Assembly: GCF_011634895.1 (NCBI RefSeq)
Contig: NZ_SIRR01000008.1
Location: 124,001-188,000, forward strand
DNA length: 64,000 bases
Direction of reading: 5' to 3'
Source: Rheinheimera pleomorphica
Lineage (GTDB): Bacteria; Pseudomonadota; Gammaproteobacteria; Enterobacterales; Alteromonadaceae
Shown here: positions 34,859 to 43,680 of the stretch, piece by piece
Layout of the letters: every line of letters begins with the position of its first letter
Position numbering within the stretch: the stretch's first letter is position 1
Position numbers and translations under genes: made by a program
Notes under the pieces: generated by a model
Database searches by the model: none
The model's input: only the letters and a program-made list of their open reading frames with translations
Told to the model about the DNA's origin: nothing

Positions 34859-36811
34859 TTAGTGCTTGGCGTGATATTTCTGCTGACGGTACAGATAAGA
34901 TGGCAACAATACCTGCGCCAAGGCCCGTTGCACCTGCTGGCTATCAGGTGCATGCAAAGCAAGCTGCAATTGCTTTTGTTCAGGATGGTAATATCCGGCG
35001 ACTGCGCTCTGCCCAGGCCGCAAAATAGTGACCTGTTGCTGCTGCATCAGGGCAAAATACTGATCAAACTGCATCAGTGCCCGCCCCGGGCTGCTATCAT
35101 CGCGGCTGAAATCACGACCTATCAGGGGTATGTTGGCATTGATACCCATTAACGATAACAGCGTAGGCGCTAAGTCAATCTGGCTGGCAACAGGCTTAAT
35201 GCGCTTCGGCGTAATATCAGCGCCCAGGATCAGTGCCGGAATATGAAACTTCTCAACAGGCACCAGATTATTGCCATACACTCTGTTGTCGTGATCGGCG
35301 ACGATGACAAACAGCGTATTCTGCCAATACGGCTGCTGTCTGGCATGGGCCATAAACTGCCCCAGCGCAAAATCGGCATATTTAACCGCATTATTCATCG
35401 TTGCCTTGGGCTGCTCAAACAAACTGATGCGGCCATCGGGAAACTCGAACGGCGTATGATTAGACGAGGTAAAAACTAAACTAAAGAACGGTTTTTGTTG
35501 CTGGTGCAACTGCGCCAGATGGCTTGCGGTGGCGTTAAACACGTCTTCATCACTGGCCCCCCAGCTGCCAACAAAAGCCGGATTTTGTATTTGTGCTAAA
35601 TCGATGATCTGCTCGATACCATTACCGGTAAAAAAACTGCGCATATTGTCAAAGTGCGCCTCACCGCCATAAATAAAACTGGTGTTGTAGCCCTGCTGGC
35701 CTAAGGTTGTGCCAAGCGTGTAAAAGTTCTGCTGTGATAAACTCAATTTCACCGTACTTTGCGCCGGCGTAGGCATAAAACCAGACACCACAGCTTCAAT
35801 GCCGCGCACCGAACGGGTGCCAGTGGCATACATTTGCTCAAACCACCAGCCATGGTGTTTTAGTTTTTCCAGCTCTGGCGTTACCGGCACACCACCTAAT
35901 GATTCAACAAAGGTGGCCCCCAGGCTTTCCTGCAAAATAATCACCAGGTTAAGCGGTTTGTCGCGCACAATGTTGGCCTGGTGGTAATGCAAGGTAGGTA
36001 AGTTGGCATCATTAAACCTAAGGTGTTTTAACCAAGGCCAGTCTAACGCTAGCTTAAGCATATCCTCATCCGGCAGCTTGCCGTAAATCTCGCCGGAACG
36101 CGCTTCGTGCTTCATATTATACAGCGCATAAAATACTGAGTAGGGTGAGCTGATAATCAACGAGTTCACTAAGGCATCATTGGTAATGGCAAAAAAAGCC
36201 GGATTAGCCGGGCGATGATCAGTGGTAGAGCGCACAGCTGCAAATACCAGCAGCACAACCAGCGGCCAGCTTAACCACAAGGTTTTTGCTGAGTAAGGTT
36301 GTGTGGCAGCGCTAACCATATTCAGCAACTTATGTAAGCTCCATAACAGCGCCACTGTTAACAGCACGCTGCTTAGCAGCATAGCACGGTAGCCTTGCCA
36401 TAAGGTGCTAAACACCTCTTTGGGGTATTTCAGATACTCGACATACAAGCGGTTTGGTCTTATGTCGTATTGCAAAATAAACTGCGGTGTCGACACTTCG
36501 ATAAAAATAACCAGGCACAACCCTAGCAGCACCCAAACATGGCTAAAACGGCGCCACAGTGTAAAACTGCGCTTCAGCGCAAGTAGCGGTGCCAACAGCA
36601 AAGGGATGATTAACCATAAGCCGGCAAATATCAGGTCAGCTCTGACCCCTTGCAGCAGCATCGTGGCCAGGTCGCCAGCGGCGCTTACCCGGTCGAACTG
36701 CCAGATAAATAGCCCTAACCGGCTGGCGGACAGCAGCAACATCACTAGCAACATCACCAGATACTGCAAGTAAGGGCCCACTACTGCGCTAACTTTTGTT
36801 ATAGCTCGCAT
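34859..36811 (-). CDS. LTA-synthase-family membrane sulfatase-fold enzyme
   Basis: The 650-residue protein has about five N-terminal membrane helices (residues 10-190) and a periplasmic alkaline-phosphatase/sulfatase-fold domain: VIILQESLGATFVESLGG (metal-binding Glu), ATGTRSVRGIEAV with likely nucleophile Thr332, FIYGGEAHFDNMRSFF, and VIVADHDNRVYG with the metal Asp-His pair. In Gram-negatives this family transfers phosphoglycerol or phosphoethanolamine groups to glycans or lipids of the envelope. The ATG at 36811 is preceded by GGAAG; a start at 36841 lacks one. A PmrA-type box lies 45 bp upstream, and a PAP2 phosphatase is divergent, which supports a lipid-modification role. Confidence 0.85.
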   Translation of the reverse strand: MRAITKVSAVVGPYLQYLVMLLVMLLLSASRLGLFIWQFDRVSAAGDLATMLLQGVRADLIFAGLWLIIPLLLAPLLALKRSFTLWRRFSHVWVLLGLCLVIFIEVSTPQFILQYDIRPNRLYVEYLKYPKEVFSTLWQGYRAMLLSSVLLTVALLWSLHKLLNMVSAATQPYSAKTLWLSWPLVVLLVFAAVRSTTDHRPANPAFFAITNDALVNSLIISSPYSVFYALYNMKHEARSGEIYGKLPDEDMLKLALDWPWLKHLRFNDANLPTLHYHQANIVRDKPLNLVIILQESLGATFVESLGGVPVTPELEKLKHHGWWFEQMYATGTRSVRGIEAVVSGFMPTPAQSTVKLSLSQQNFYTLGTTLGQQGYNTSFIYGGEAHFDNMRSFFTGNGIEQIIDLAQIQNPAFVGSWGASDEDVFNATASHLAQLHQQQKPFFSLVFTSSNHTPFEFPDGRISLFEQPKATMNNAVKYADFALGQFMAHARQQPYWQNTLFVIVADHDNRVYGNNLVPVEKFHIPALILGADITPKRIKPVASQIDLAPTLLSLMGINANIPLIGRDFSRDDSSPGRALMQFDQYFALMQQQQVTILRPGQSAVAGYYHPEQKQLQLALHAPDSQQVQRALAQVLLPSYLYRQQKYHAKH

Positions 36812-36855
36812 ACAACATCTTCCACTACACTTTTGCTGCATGCTATGAAGACAAG

Positions 36856-36872
36856 CTTAAGCAACACTTAAG
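36856..36872. promoter_or_regulatory. PmrA/QseB-type box between LtaS-like and PAP2 genes
   Basis: CTTAAG-CAACA-CTTAAG is a perfect 6-5-6 box. For the minus-strand gene a TAGCAT -10-like hexamer follows at a fitting distance. A third partial half-site (ATTAAG, 36881-36886) lies 8 bp further. Being made of palindromic half-sites it can act on both divergent genes. Confidence 0.7.
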
Positions 36873-37033
36873 CTGGCAGCATTAAGCTTTGTGGATAACT
36901 CACAGAGTGGAGTAGCAGAGATGCTTGGGATAACGCCGCAACATGGCTGGCAGTTTGCACAGACAATAACAAAAACGCAGCGTTCGAATATTGCTAAGCC
37001 AGAACCTGTTGTGCAGCCTGCCAGTCATTACCT

Positions 37034-37735
37034 ATGTTGATACGCCAGTTTCTGTGCAGTAAAAGCTTTGTTTTATTGCTCATAGCTTATCTGTTGCTTT
37101 TGCTGTTATTCGATATCGGCGGTGGTGATATCTGGTTGGCCGCTAAATTGTATGCGCTGGAAGGCCAACAATGGGCGCTTAGAGATTACTGGTTAACGGA
37201 AGACGTTTTGCACCGTGGCGCGCGCAAACTGAACTACCTGCTGGCACTGGCTACAGTTGTAACCGCTGTGTATTACAACTGGCTGGATAAAACAAAACCT
37301 ACATTGGCTAAAGCATATCTGGCATTAACTCTGTCGCTGCTATGCTCTTTTGCTCTGGTTGCCTATCTTAAAGCCATCACCAATATTGCCTGCCCCTGGA
37401 GCCTGGCGATGTTTGGCGGTAATGAGCCTTATATTCATATATTACAACCCCGTCCATCTTATTTACCTTATAGCCAGTGCTTTCCGGCCGGCCACGCCAG
37501 CGTAGGTTATGCCTGGGTTGCACTGTATTATTTTTTTCGTCACTGCCGGCCACACTACCGCTATGCAGGCCTGGCTGCCGGTCTTATTGGCGGCGCTATG
37601 CTCGGCTTTACCCAGCAATTGCGTGGCGCCCACTTTATGTCTCATGACTTAACAACACTGTTTATTTGTTTGTGCTGCGCTAAATTATGCTTTGCCGCTA
37701 TCTTCGCGACCGCTGCCAACCCGAGCAAAAGCTAA
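37034..37735 (+). CDS. PAP2-family membrane phosphatase
   Basis: The 233-residue protein has six hydrophobic segments and the PAP2 phosphatase motifs: a first motif around KAITNIACPW, motif two PAGHASVGYAW near residues 152-162 and motif three LRGAHFMSHDL near 195-205, carrying the catalytic His residues and Asp. Such enzymes remove phosphates from lipid A, undecaprenyl-PP or phosphatidylglycerol-phosphate in the periplasmic leaflet. The gene stands between the LtaS-like enzyme and a two-component system, the classic setting of regulated lipid A phosphatases or transferases. Confidence 0.88.
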   Translation: MLIRQFLCSKSFVLLLIAYLLLLLLFDIGGGDIWLAAKLYALEGQQWALRDYWLTEDVLHRGARKLNYLLALATVVTAVYYNWLDKTKPTLAKAYLALTLSLLCSFALVAYLKAITNIACPWSLAMFGGNEPYIHILQPRPSYLPYSQCFPAGHASVGYAWVALYYFFRHCRPHYRYAGLAAGLIGGAMLGFTQQLRGAHFMSHDLTTLFICLCCAKLCFAAIFATAANPSKS

Positions 37736-37888
37736 GCAGGAACACTATTGGCAAGTTGAATAGCAGGCCACAGACACGACAATGTTTTTACTACTATGCT
37801 ATCGCTATTTGCGGTAAAAACAACAACACTAAGACCTGAGCTGAATTTAACAACAGGTTGTCGTACTCGCTAACATAAGAGCAAGATA

Positions 37889-38557
37889 ATGCGGATTTTA
37901 CTGGTAGAAGATGATGAGTTACTGGCCAAAGGCATGATTACCCGGCTAAAACATATGGGCTATCAACCCGAGCACTGCACGACCGGCAAGCAAGCCTTGA
38001 TGGCAGCACAAGCGAGTAGCTTTGAACTGATGATCCTGGATTTAGGCCTGCCGGATGGCTTTGCGCTGGATCTGATCCGGCAATTGCGCCAAAGCGGTGT
38101 TAGCATGCCCATTTTGGTGTTAACCGCACAAAGCCAGTTAGACACCAAACTCACTGCATTGAACAGCGGCGCCGATGATTATCTGGTAAAACCGATAGAT
38201 GTACTGGAACTGGAAGCCCGTATTCGCGTGCTAAGCCGGCGCCAGCAACAGCGGCGTGATGACAGCCTGCAGCTGGCCGGCATCAGCCTGAATTTGCACA
38301 ATCATCAGTGCCGGTTTCAGCAGCAGGATGTTAGCTTAACCCGGCGCGAATTTATGCTGCTTAAAGAGTTTATGTTAAAGCCCGACCGCATTTTATCGCG
38401 CCAGCAGTTAGAAGAGCTGAGCTATGGCTGGGATGGCGATACCGAAAGCAATGCCATAGAGGTGCATATTCATAATTTACGCAAAAAACTCAGCCCCGAG
38501 GTGATAAAAACCGTACGCGGTGTCGGTTATATGTTGGTCAGCCAACATGCGCATTAA
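37889..38557 (+). CDS. OmpR/PmrA-type response regulator
   Basis: The 222-residue regulator has a receiver domain with acidic pocket Glu7-Asp8-Asp9, phosphoacceptor Asp51 (LMILDLGLPDG) and conserved Lys near 101 (DYLVKPID), then a winged-helix DNA-binding domain (SLTRREFMLLKEFML, AIEVHIHNLRKKL, VRGVGYML). It is closest in style to PmrA/QseB. CTTAAG-N5-CTTAAG boxes at 34831 and 36856 are the DNA sites such regulators bind, so the neighbouring envelope operons are its probable targets. The kinase gene overlaps its end by 11 bp. Confidence 0.95.
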   Translation: MRILLVEDDELLAKGMITRLKHMGYQPEHCTTGKQALMAAQASSFELMILDLGLPDGFALDLIRQLRQSGVSMPILVLTAQSQLDTKLTALNSGADDYLVKPIDVLELEARIRVLSRRQQQRRDDSLQLAGISLNLHNHQCRFQQQDVSLTRREFMLLKEFMLKPDRILSRQQLEELSYGWDGDTESNAIEVHIHNLRKKLSPEVIKTVRGVGYMLVSQHAH

Positions 38558-39935
38558 CAGTATTAAGTTTTACCTGCTGCTGGGCATTAATCTGCTGATG
38601 TTAGGTACCCTAAGCCTGAATGCCTATATTGCTTATCATGATGCGCTGCACGAGCTGGACGAAATCTATGATGCCGAGCTGGCACGCAGTGCCAAATTAA
38701 TTAGCCTGCTGCTAAGCAGTGGCGAGCCGCGTGGGGCGAAAGACCAACCGGTTGTGGTCGCTGTGCCGCATATTACGGATATGGGCGAATCACTCAGCGC
38801 GCAACAGGAGCGGCTGCTGGATGGCCATAAATACGAAGGCAAAATAGCCTTTCAGGCCCAACAAGGTGACCGACTGATTATGCTGTCGGAAAATGCGCTG
38901 CAATTTCCGACAGCAAAGCGCCAGAGCGGTTACCACGAAATTACCGAGCACGGTACCCTGTGGGTGACCTTTAGTTATTATGTGCCTGAGCACGATTTGT
39001 GGATTTTTACCGCCCAGCGCGAGGATATCCGCGAAGAGCTGGGCGCCCATATTGCCCAGGCGCAGGTAAGGCCGATACTGTTTATGATGCTGCCACTTAG
39101 CCTGCTGATTTATCTGGTGATTAAGCTGGTATTGCGGCCGCTGAATTTGTTACAGCAACAGGTAGCAGATAAAACACCGGAACAACTGCACGAAATACGG
39201 CTGCAGTTGCCCGCAGAGCTGCAACCGGTGCAAAGTGCCATCAATACCTTATTACAGCGCATCCGCAGCTATTTACAGCAGGAAAAGCGCTTTGTCGCCG
39301 ATGCCTCGCATGAGCTGCGCACCCCGCTAAGCATTTTGCAATTGCATGCACAAAACCTGAGTACAGCTACCGATCAAGCCGACATTGACGAGGCCACTGA
39401 TGCGATAACCCAAGGCAGCAAGCGCATGTCGCATCTGGTTGATCAGCTGCTGGCTATTGCCAAACTTGACCATTTGCAACAGATTAACTGCAGCAGCGAG
39501 CTGCTTACGCCATTGCTGCATCAGAGTTTATCGCAGCTGCCGTTAAAACTACTGGATAAAGTGCAGTGGCAACTTAACCTGAGCGATAACTGCCAACTGT
39601 TTGGCGACAGTACACTGCTACAAAGTGTATTTAGAAATGTGCTGGATAACGCCGCCAAGTATTCCCCGCAAGATGGTATTGTCAGCGTGACCACAACTTG
39701 CGATAAGCACAGTACCCGTATCTGCATAAGCAATAGCGGTATGGTTGATACCGAGGTAAACCGTTTGGGCGATCGTTTTTACCGGCATCAGCAGCACCAG
39801 AATACTGATGGCGCTGGCCTGGGCTTATCTATTGTGAAACATATCGTGGAGCTGCATCATGGCAGCATCAGCTTTACTGCCAATGCTCAGCATGGCCTTG
39901 ATGTTAATATCACACTACCTGCAGCGCCTCGCTAA
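38547..39935 (+). CDS. Sensor histidine kinase, PmrB/QseC-like
   Basis: The 462-residue kinase has a first membrane helix (IKFYLLLGINLLMLGTLSL), a periplasmic domain of about 140 residues, a second helix near 178-197, and a dimerisation domain with His255 in VADASHELRTPLSIL. The HATPase domain follows (NVLDNAAKYSP, then GAGLGLSIVKHIV). The ATG at 38547 lies inside the regulator gene (11 bp overlap) and gives a natural signal-anchor N-terminus. It phosphorylates the regulator encoded at 37889; the signal is unknown, with metals, pH or cationic peptides being usual for this type. Confidence 0.95.
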   Translation: MRINSIKFYLLLGINLLMLGTLSLNAYIAYHDALHELDEIYDAELARSAKLISLLLSSGEPRGAKDQPVVVAVPHITDMGESLSAQQERLLDGHKYEGKIAFQAQQGDRLIMLSENALQFPTAKRQSGYHEITEHGTLWVTFSYYVPEHDLWIFTAQREDIREELGAHIAQAQVRPILFMMLPLSLLIYLVIKLVLRPLNLLQQQVADKTPEQLHEIRLQLPAELQPVQSAINTLLQRIRSYLQQEKRFVADASHELRTPLSILQLHAQNLSTATDQADIDEATDAITQGSKRMSHLVDQLLAIAKLDHLQQINCSSELLTPLLHQSLSQLPLKLLDKVQWQLNLSDNCQLFGDSTLLQSVFRNVLDNAAKYSPQDGIVSVTTTCDKHSTRICISNSGMVDTEVNRLGDRFYRHQQHQNTDGAGLGLSIVKHIVELHHGSISFTANAQHGLDVNITLPAAPR

Positions 39936-39966
39936 ACTCCGACCAGTGAAAATTACATCGGTGCCA

Positions 39967-40021
39967 CTTGCTCAGTCGCTGCGTTACGTTAGTATGAGCA
40001 AGTAACGCGACTGAAGGCAAG
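39967..40021 (+). repeat. Imperfect inverted repeat covering the ribosome binding site of the next gene
   Basis: CTTGC-TCAGTCGC-TGC-GTTAC (39967-39987) mirrors GTAAC-GCGACTGA-AGGCAAG (40002-40021). The right arm contains the AAGG tract and ends 2 bp before the ATG at 40024, so the RNA hairpin would cover the start region, as at 26153. Confidence 0.5.
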
Positions 40022-40023
40022 CC

Positions 40024-40716
40024 ATGCGAATTTTACTCTGTTTTATGCTACTCGTTAGCGCAAACGCCAGCGCTGCGGCAGAAATACGCTTGGGCGTACA
40101 TAATTTTCCGCCATATTTTGTTATGACTGATCACGAAAACTGCGGTGGTGATGCTGTTGCGCTCACCCGCAGCTTACTGCAAACGGACACGATTAAGCTG
40201 ACCACTGTCTGTGCCACCCCAGCCCGTTTGTATAAAATGCTGCAAAGCGGCGAGGTCGACCTGACCATCAATATCAAACACACCCAAGCACTACCGGACA
40301 ATGTCAGCTTTATCGCCCCACCTTATGTACAATTATCGCTGGTACTGTTAACTCATGGCGCGGCGGTGGCGCGGGAAAAACACCCCACCATAGCGGCAAT
40401 ACGCGGTTTCGATTACCATGGTCAGCGTCAGGTGCTGACGGATAAAGGCTACAACTTTATTGATTTACCGGACAGCATCAGCGCTGTTGAAATGTTTATT
40501 AAAGGCCGCAGCAGCGCTTTACTGACGTACGAAGCGCCGTTTAATTATTACCTGCAACAACATAACCTGCCGTTTGAAAAACACTATCAGTGCCAGGTAT
40601 TAGAGCATATAGATGCGTTTTATGTGGTGTCAGAGCAGTCGGTGCATAAAGCTTATATCGATAAAATGCTTACTCAGCACGCCCTGGATGAGCAGTTAAG
40701 TTATTTTTCCCGTTAG
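40024..40716 (+). CDS. Periplasmic SBP_bac_3-type solute-binding protein
   Basis: The 230-residue protein has a signal peptide (RILLCFMLLVSANASA-AA) and a single SBP_bac_3 fold: IRLGVHNFPPYFVMTD at the mature start and GEVDLTINIKHTQALPDNV near the hinge. No permease or ATPase genes are adjacent, so it is probably not part of a local ABC importer. Orphan proteins of this type are common near signalling genes; here an EAL-domain gene is convergent with a 4-bp overlap. Binding of small polar ligands is likely but the identity is open. Confidence 0.82.
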   Translation: MRILLCFMLLVSANASAAAEIRLGVHNFPPYFVMTDHENCGGDAVALTRSLLQTDTIKLTTVCATPARLYKMLQSGEVDLTINIKHTQALPDNVSFIAPPYVQLSLVLLTHGAAVAREKHPTIAAIRGFDYHGQRQVLTDKGYNFIDLPDSISAVEMFIKGRSSALLTYEAPFNYYLQQHNLPFEKHYQCQVLEHIDAFYVVSEQSVHKAYIDKMLTQHALDEQLSYFSR

Positions 40717-43151
40717 GTCATGGCCTGGCGTAACCGTTGTTCAATATCGGATAAGCTGGCGGGTTTCGCGTAAAAATAACCCTGGCCAAATTCACAGCCT
40801 AACTGTGCGAGCTGAGTTTGCTGCTCTGCCGTTTCAATACCTTCTGCAATAACCGCAACACCTATAGCCCGCGCCATCGCCAGCATCGCTTTGACCAAAC
40901 TCAGATTATTACCTTTATCCAGTTCCTGCACAAAGACCCGATCAATCTTGATATAGTCAATTGGCAACGCAGTCAGATAGGATAATGACGAATAGCCGGT
41001 ACCAAAGTCATCGATCGCAATTTTAATACCGGCGCTTCGAAACGCGTTGAGGTTCTCCTGAATGGTAGGAGAGTGTTCCATCGCCACGCCTTCGGTGATC
41101 TCCAGTTGCAGGCATGCTGGGGATAATTCCAATAAGCTGAGTTTGCTTGCAATATATTCGTATAACGTTGGATCGGAAAAATGCTTAGCAGTGATATTTA
41201 CCGCTACAGGTAATGGCTGCAACCCTGCCAGCTGCCATAACCGGATTTGTCGCAGCACATTTTTCAACACCCAGCAGTCCAGCTGCTTACCAAGATTCAC
41301 GGTTTCGGCAATAGCCACAAACACATCCGGCGCGACCGTACCAAGCTCAGCATCATGCCAACGCAGCAGGGCCTCGTAGCCAATCAATCGCTGCGTTTGT
41401 AAATGATATTTCGGCTGCAATACCAGGTTCAGCAAGTCTTGCTCCAGGGCACGGCGTAGCCCCTGTTCTATTTCTAGTTGTCTGGTCAGGGCATTATGAA
41501 TATCTTCATGATACAGCCGTAATAACAGCCGCTGCTGTTTGGCTTCAAACATTGCCGCCTCGGCCTGGCGCACCAGCACGTGTAGCTCTGTGGCATCATC
41601 CGGATAAATACTGACACCGATACATACTGACGGTGAGATTTTTTCATTTGCCAGCCAGTATGGCTCGGTACATTTTTCAATTAAATAGTGCACAAAAGGC
41701 AGCAAACCATTACGTTCAGTCACTGGCAGCAATACAATATAATCATCTGCGCCCGGCCTGCAGGCCAGCGCCCCTTCAGGCAACACACTTTGCAACCTGT
41801 GAGCAGCCTCTATCAGCATAAGATCACCAAACTCGTGACCATACTTCTCGTTGATCAGCCGAAACCGATGGCAATCAATAAACAAGATGGCGTACGCCTG
41901 AAGTGGATCTTGCCGACGGTTAAACTGTTCTGCCAACCCCTCACGGTTTAGCAAACCGGTTAACGTATCAAAATTAGTCAGGAATTTAGCATGATTTTTC
42001 GCTTTAACCTGCTCGGTGATATCGATGCCAACGCCCTGAATTTCATCCGCCGACTCAGCGCTGCCGGCCAGATTACTAAAGGTCCAATCGACCCAGTGCA
42101 CATTATTGTTTGGCCCAAGCATTCTTACCGATAATGAAACCGTGGCAGACTTTTCGGCTAGTCTGAGTTGTTCCAGCAACGTTTCGACATTATGCCGCTC
42201 GTCAGCATGGATAAACTCGAAAATTGAAATACCGAGCATTTGAAACAACTGCTGGTTTAGCTGGCGGCAAAAAGCGTTATTAACGAAGGTAAGCCTCGAA
42301 TTTCTACTTAAACGGCAGATAAATTCTTTCTGGTTTTGCACGATATCGCGATAGCGTTGCTCTGCCGAGATAAGCCGCTGCAATACCGCCTTAAATTCAG
42401 ATAAGTCATGACAAACACCAACAAACAGCCGCCCCTGTTCAGTGCGGGATTCCCCTACTGACAGGTGCATAGGAAATACCGAGCCGTCTTTGCGTTGCGC
42501 CTGCACATCGCGACCAATACCAATAATTTGTGCTTTGCCGCCGGTTTTATAATTTTGCAGGTAACCATCGTGCTTTTCAGCATGTGCCGAGGTCATCAGC
42601 ATACTGACATTGTTGCCGATGACCTCGTGTTTATGGTAACCAAACAGCTGCTCTGCCCCGCGGTTAAAACTTTGCACTATGCCCCATTCATCAATAGAAA
42701 TAATGCCATCGACAGCCGCCTCCAGCAGCGCATCCTGCATTGAACGCAAATTAAGATGTGCCTTAACGCTGGCCTGATAAGCGGTTAAGTCATGACAAAT
42801 GCCGACAAAATAACGCCTGGCACCTGCTTTAGCTTCACCCACCGATAAATGCATTGGAAAGACGCTGCCGTCTTTACGCTTGCCCTGCACATCGCGACCA
42901 ATGCCAATGATCTTTGCCGCTTTACCAGCATCAATATAATTTGCCAGGTAATCGTCATGTTCACTGTGAAACGGTTCTGGCATCAGTATATGCACATTCT
43001 GGCCAATACATTCAGCCGATGTATAACCAAACAACTTCTCTGCCGAGGGCGAAAAAAAGCAAATTAAGCCCTGCTGATCAATGACAATAATGGCATCAAC
43101 TGCAGAATGCACTATTGCATCCTGCAATTGACTCAGCTCAAAAGTATCCAT
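40713..43151 (-). CDS. Triple-PAS, degenerate GGDEF, EAL c-di-GMP phosphodiesterase
   Basis: The 812-residue cytoplasmic protein has two near-duplicate PAS domains (about 7-130 and 135-255, both with IIGIGRDVQ.KRKDGSVFPMHL), a third PAS (265-380), a GGDEF-like domain and an EAL domain. The GGDEF signature is replaced by PGADDY near residue 467, so cyclase activity is unlikely. The EAL domain looks active: YEALLRWHD, DDFGTGYSSLSYL, KIDRVFVQEL, VIAEGIET. It probably degrades c-di-GMP in response to a PAS-bound signal such as oxygen, redox state or a ligand. The first two PAS domains arose by internal duplication. Confidence 0.92.
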   Translation of the reverse strand: MDTFELSQLQDAIVHSAVDAIIVIDQQGLICFFSPSAEKLFGYTSAECIGQNVHILMPEPFHSEHDDYLANYIDAGKAAKIIGIGRDVQGKRKDGSVFPMHLSVGEAKAGARRYFVGICHDLTAYQASVKAHLNLRSMQDALLEAAVDGIISIDEWGIVQSFNRGAEQLFGYHKHEVIGNNVSMLMTSAHAEKHDGYLQNYKTGGKAQIIGIGRDVQAQRKDGSVFPMHLSVGESRTEQGRLFVGVCHDLSEFKAVLQRLISAEQRYRDIVQNQKEFICRLSRNSRLTFVNNAFCRQLNQQLFQMLGISIFEFIHADERHNVETLLEQLRLAEKSATVSLSVRMLGPNNNVHWVDWTFSNLAGSAESADEIQGVGIDITEQVKAKNHAKFLTNFDTLTGLLNREGLAEQFNRRQDPLQAYAILFIDCHRFRLINEKYGHEFGDLMLIEAAHRLQSVLPEGALACRPGADDYIVLLPVTERNGLLPFVHYLIEKCTEPYWLANEKISPSVCIGVSIYPDDATELHVLVRQAEAAMFEAKQQRLLLRLYHEDIHNALTRQLEIEQGLRRALEQDLLNLVLQPKYHLQTQRLIGYEALLRWHDAELGTVAPDVFVAIAETVNLGKQLDCWVLKNVLRQIRLWQLAGLQPLPVAVNITAKHFSDPTLYEYIASKLSLLELSPACLQLEITEGVAMEHSPTIQENLNAFRSAGIKIAIDDFGTGYSSLSYLTALPIDYIKIDRVFVQELDKGNNLSLVKAMLAMARAIGVAVIAEGIETAEQQTQLAQLGCEFGQGYFYAKPASLSDIEQRLRQAMT

Positions 43152-43322
43152 ACCTGGCCAGACCTATTGTTAGCAGGCAATATAATAACTATCTAAATTA
43201 CATTGCTATTTGTTGACAAGAATTACAACTTTAGAAGTGATGTACCTGTTTTTCCAGGCTGAAGACTACAAAAATCAGACAAAAATAATATAAAAAGCGG
43301 ACTTTATTAAATAACAATCATC

Positions 43323-43373
43323 AACAGCCAGCCAAGCCGTTAACAGAGAGTAACCGACTGAACTAGCGCCGCC
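43323..43373 (-). pseudogene. tRNA-Asp-like fragment (third decayed copy)
   Basis: This is the truncated end of the repeat array: it keeps the GTTCAGTCGGTTA D-arm sequence (minus strand) and part of the inserted CTCTCTGTTA segment, then diverges. It lacks the T arm and 3' end. Confidence 0.6.
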
Positions 43374-43380
43374 TAAAAGC

Positions 43381-43404
43381 AAAAAACCAGCATTAAGCTG
43401 GTTT
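43381..43404 (-). terminator. Terminator copy in the repeat array
   Basis: AAACCAGC and GCTGGTTT pair around ATTAA, with T6 following on the minus strand. Third copy of the tRNA operon terminator. Confidence 0.75.
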
Positions 43405-43408
43405 AAAG

Positions 43409-43509
43409 TGGCTTCGCTGTCAGGACTCGAACCCGCGAGCATTCTGGCTTTTGACGTGACAGGCCGGCTAAGCTCGTAACAGAGAGCAACCGACTGAACT
43501 AGCGCCGGC
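43409..43509 (-). pseudogene. Degenerate tRNA-Asp copy 2
   Basis: On the minus strand it keeps the D-arm (TAGTTCAGTCGGTT), the anticodon-loop sequence GGCCTGTCACG and the T-arm GCGGGTTCGAGTCC plus CCA, but it carries an insertion in the D/anticodon region (CTCTCTGTTACGAG), another before the T arm, and an acceptor stem that no longer pairs. At 101 nt against 77 it cannot fold as a normal tRNA. Confidence 0.75.
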
Positions 43510-43516
43510 TAAAAGC

Positions 43517-43540
43517 AAAAAACCAGCATTAAGCTGGTTT
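43517..43540 (-). terminator. Terminator copy in the repeat array
   Basis: Second copy of the AAACCAGC / GCTGGTTT hairpin with a minus-strand T tract. Confidence 0.75.
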
Positions 43541-43544
43541 AAAG

Positions 43545-43645
43545 TGGCTTCGCTGTCAGGACTCGAACCCGCGAGCATTCTGGCTTTTGACGTGACAGGC
43601 CGGCTAATCTCGTAACAGAGAGCAACCGACTGAACTAGCGCTGGC
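43545..43645 (-). pseudogene. Degenerate tRNA-Asp copy 1
   Basis: Nearly identical to the copy at 43409, differing by a few bases (for example CTGGC for CCGGC at the 5' end). It keeps the same insertions and broken acceptor and anticodon stems, so it descends from the same decayed ancestor. Confidence 0.75.
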
Positions 43646-43652
43646 TAAAAGC

Positions 43653-43676
43653 AAAAAACCAGCATTAAGCTGGTTT
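43653..43676 (-). terminator. Terminator of the tRNA-Asp operon
   Basis: AAACCAGC (43656-43663) pairs with GCTGGTTT (43669-43676) around ATTAA, then T6 on the minus strand. It lies 4 bp after the last intact tRNA. Confidence 0.9.
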
Positions 43677-43680
43677 AAAG

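Larger units (their letters stand above)
43323..43680 (-). repeat. 136-bp tandem repeat of decayed tRNA-Asp plus terminator
   Basis: The unit recurs with an exact 136-bp period (for example TAACAGAGAG at 43341, 43477 and 43613) in about two and a half copies, lying downstream of the tRNA-Asp array in its transcription direction. Each unit holds a degenerate tRNA-Asp followed by the same AAACCAGC hairpin terminator. The copies are nearly identical to each other, so amplification was recent, after the tRNA had already decayed. The AT-rich stretch 43152-43322 holds nothing I can name. Confidence 0.85.
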
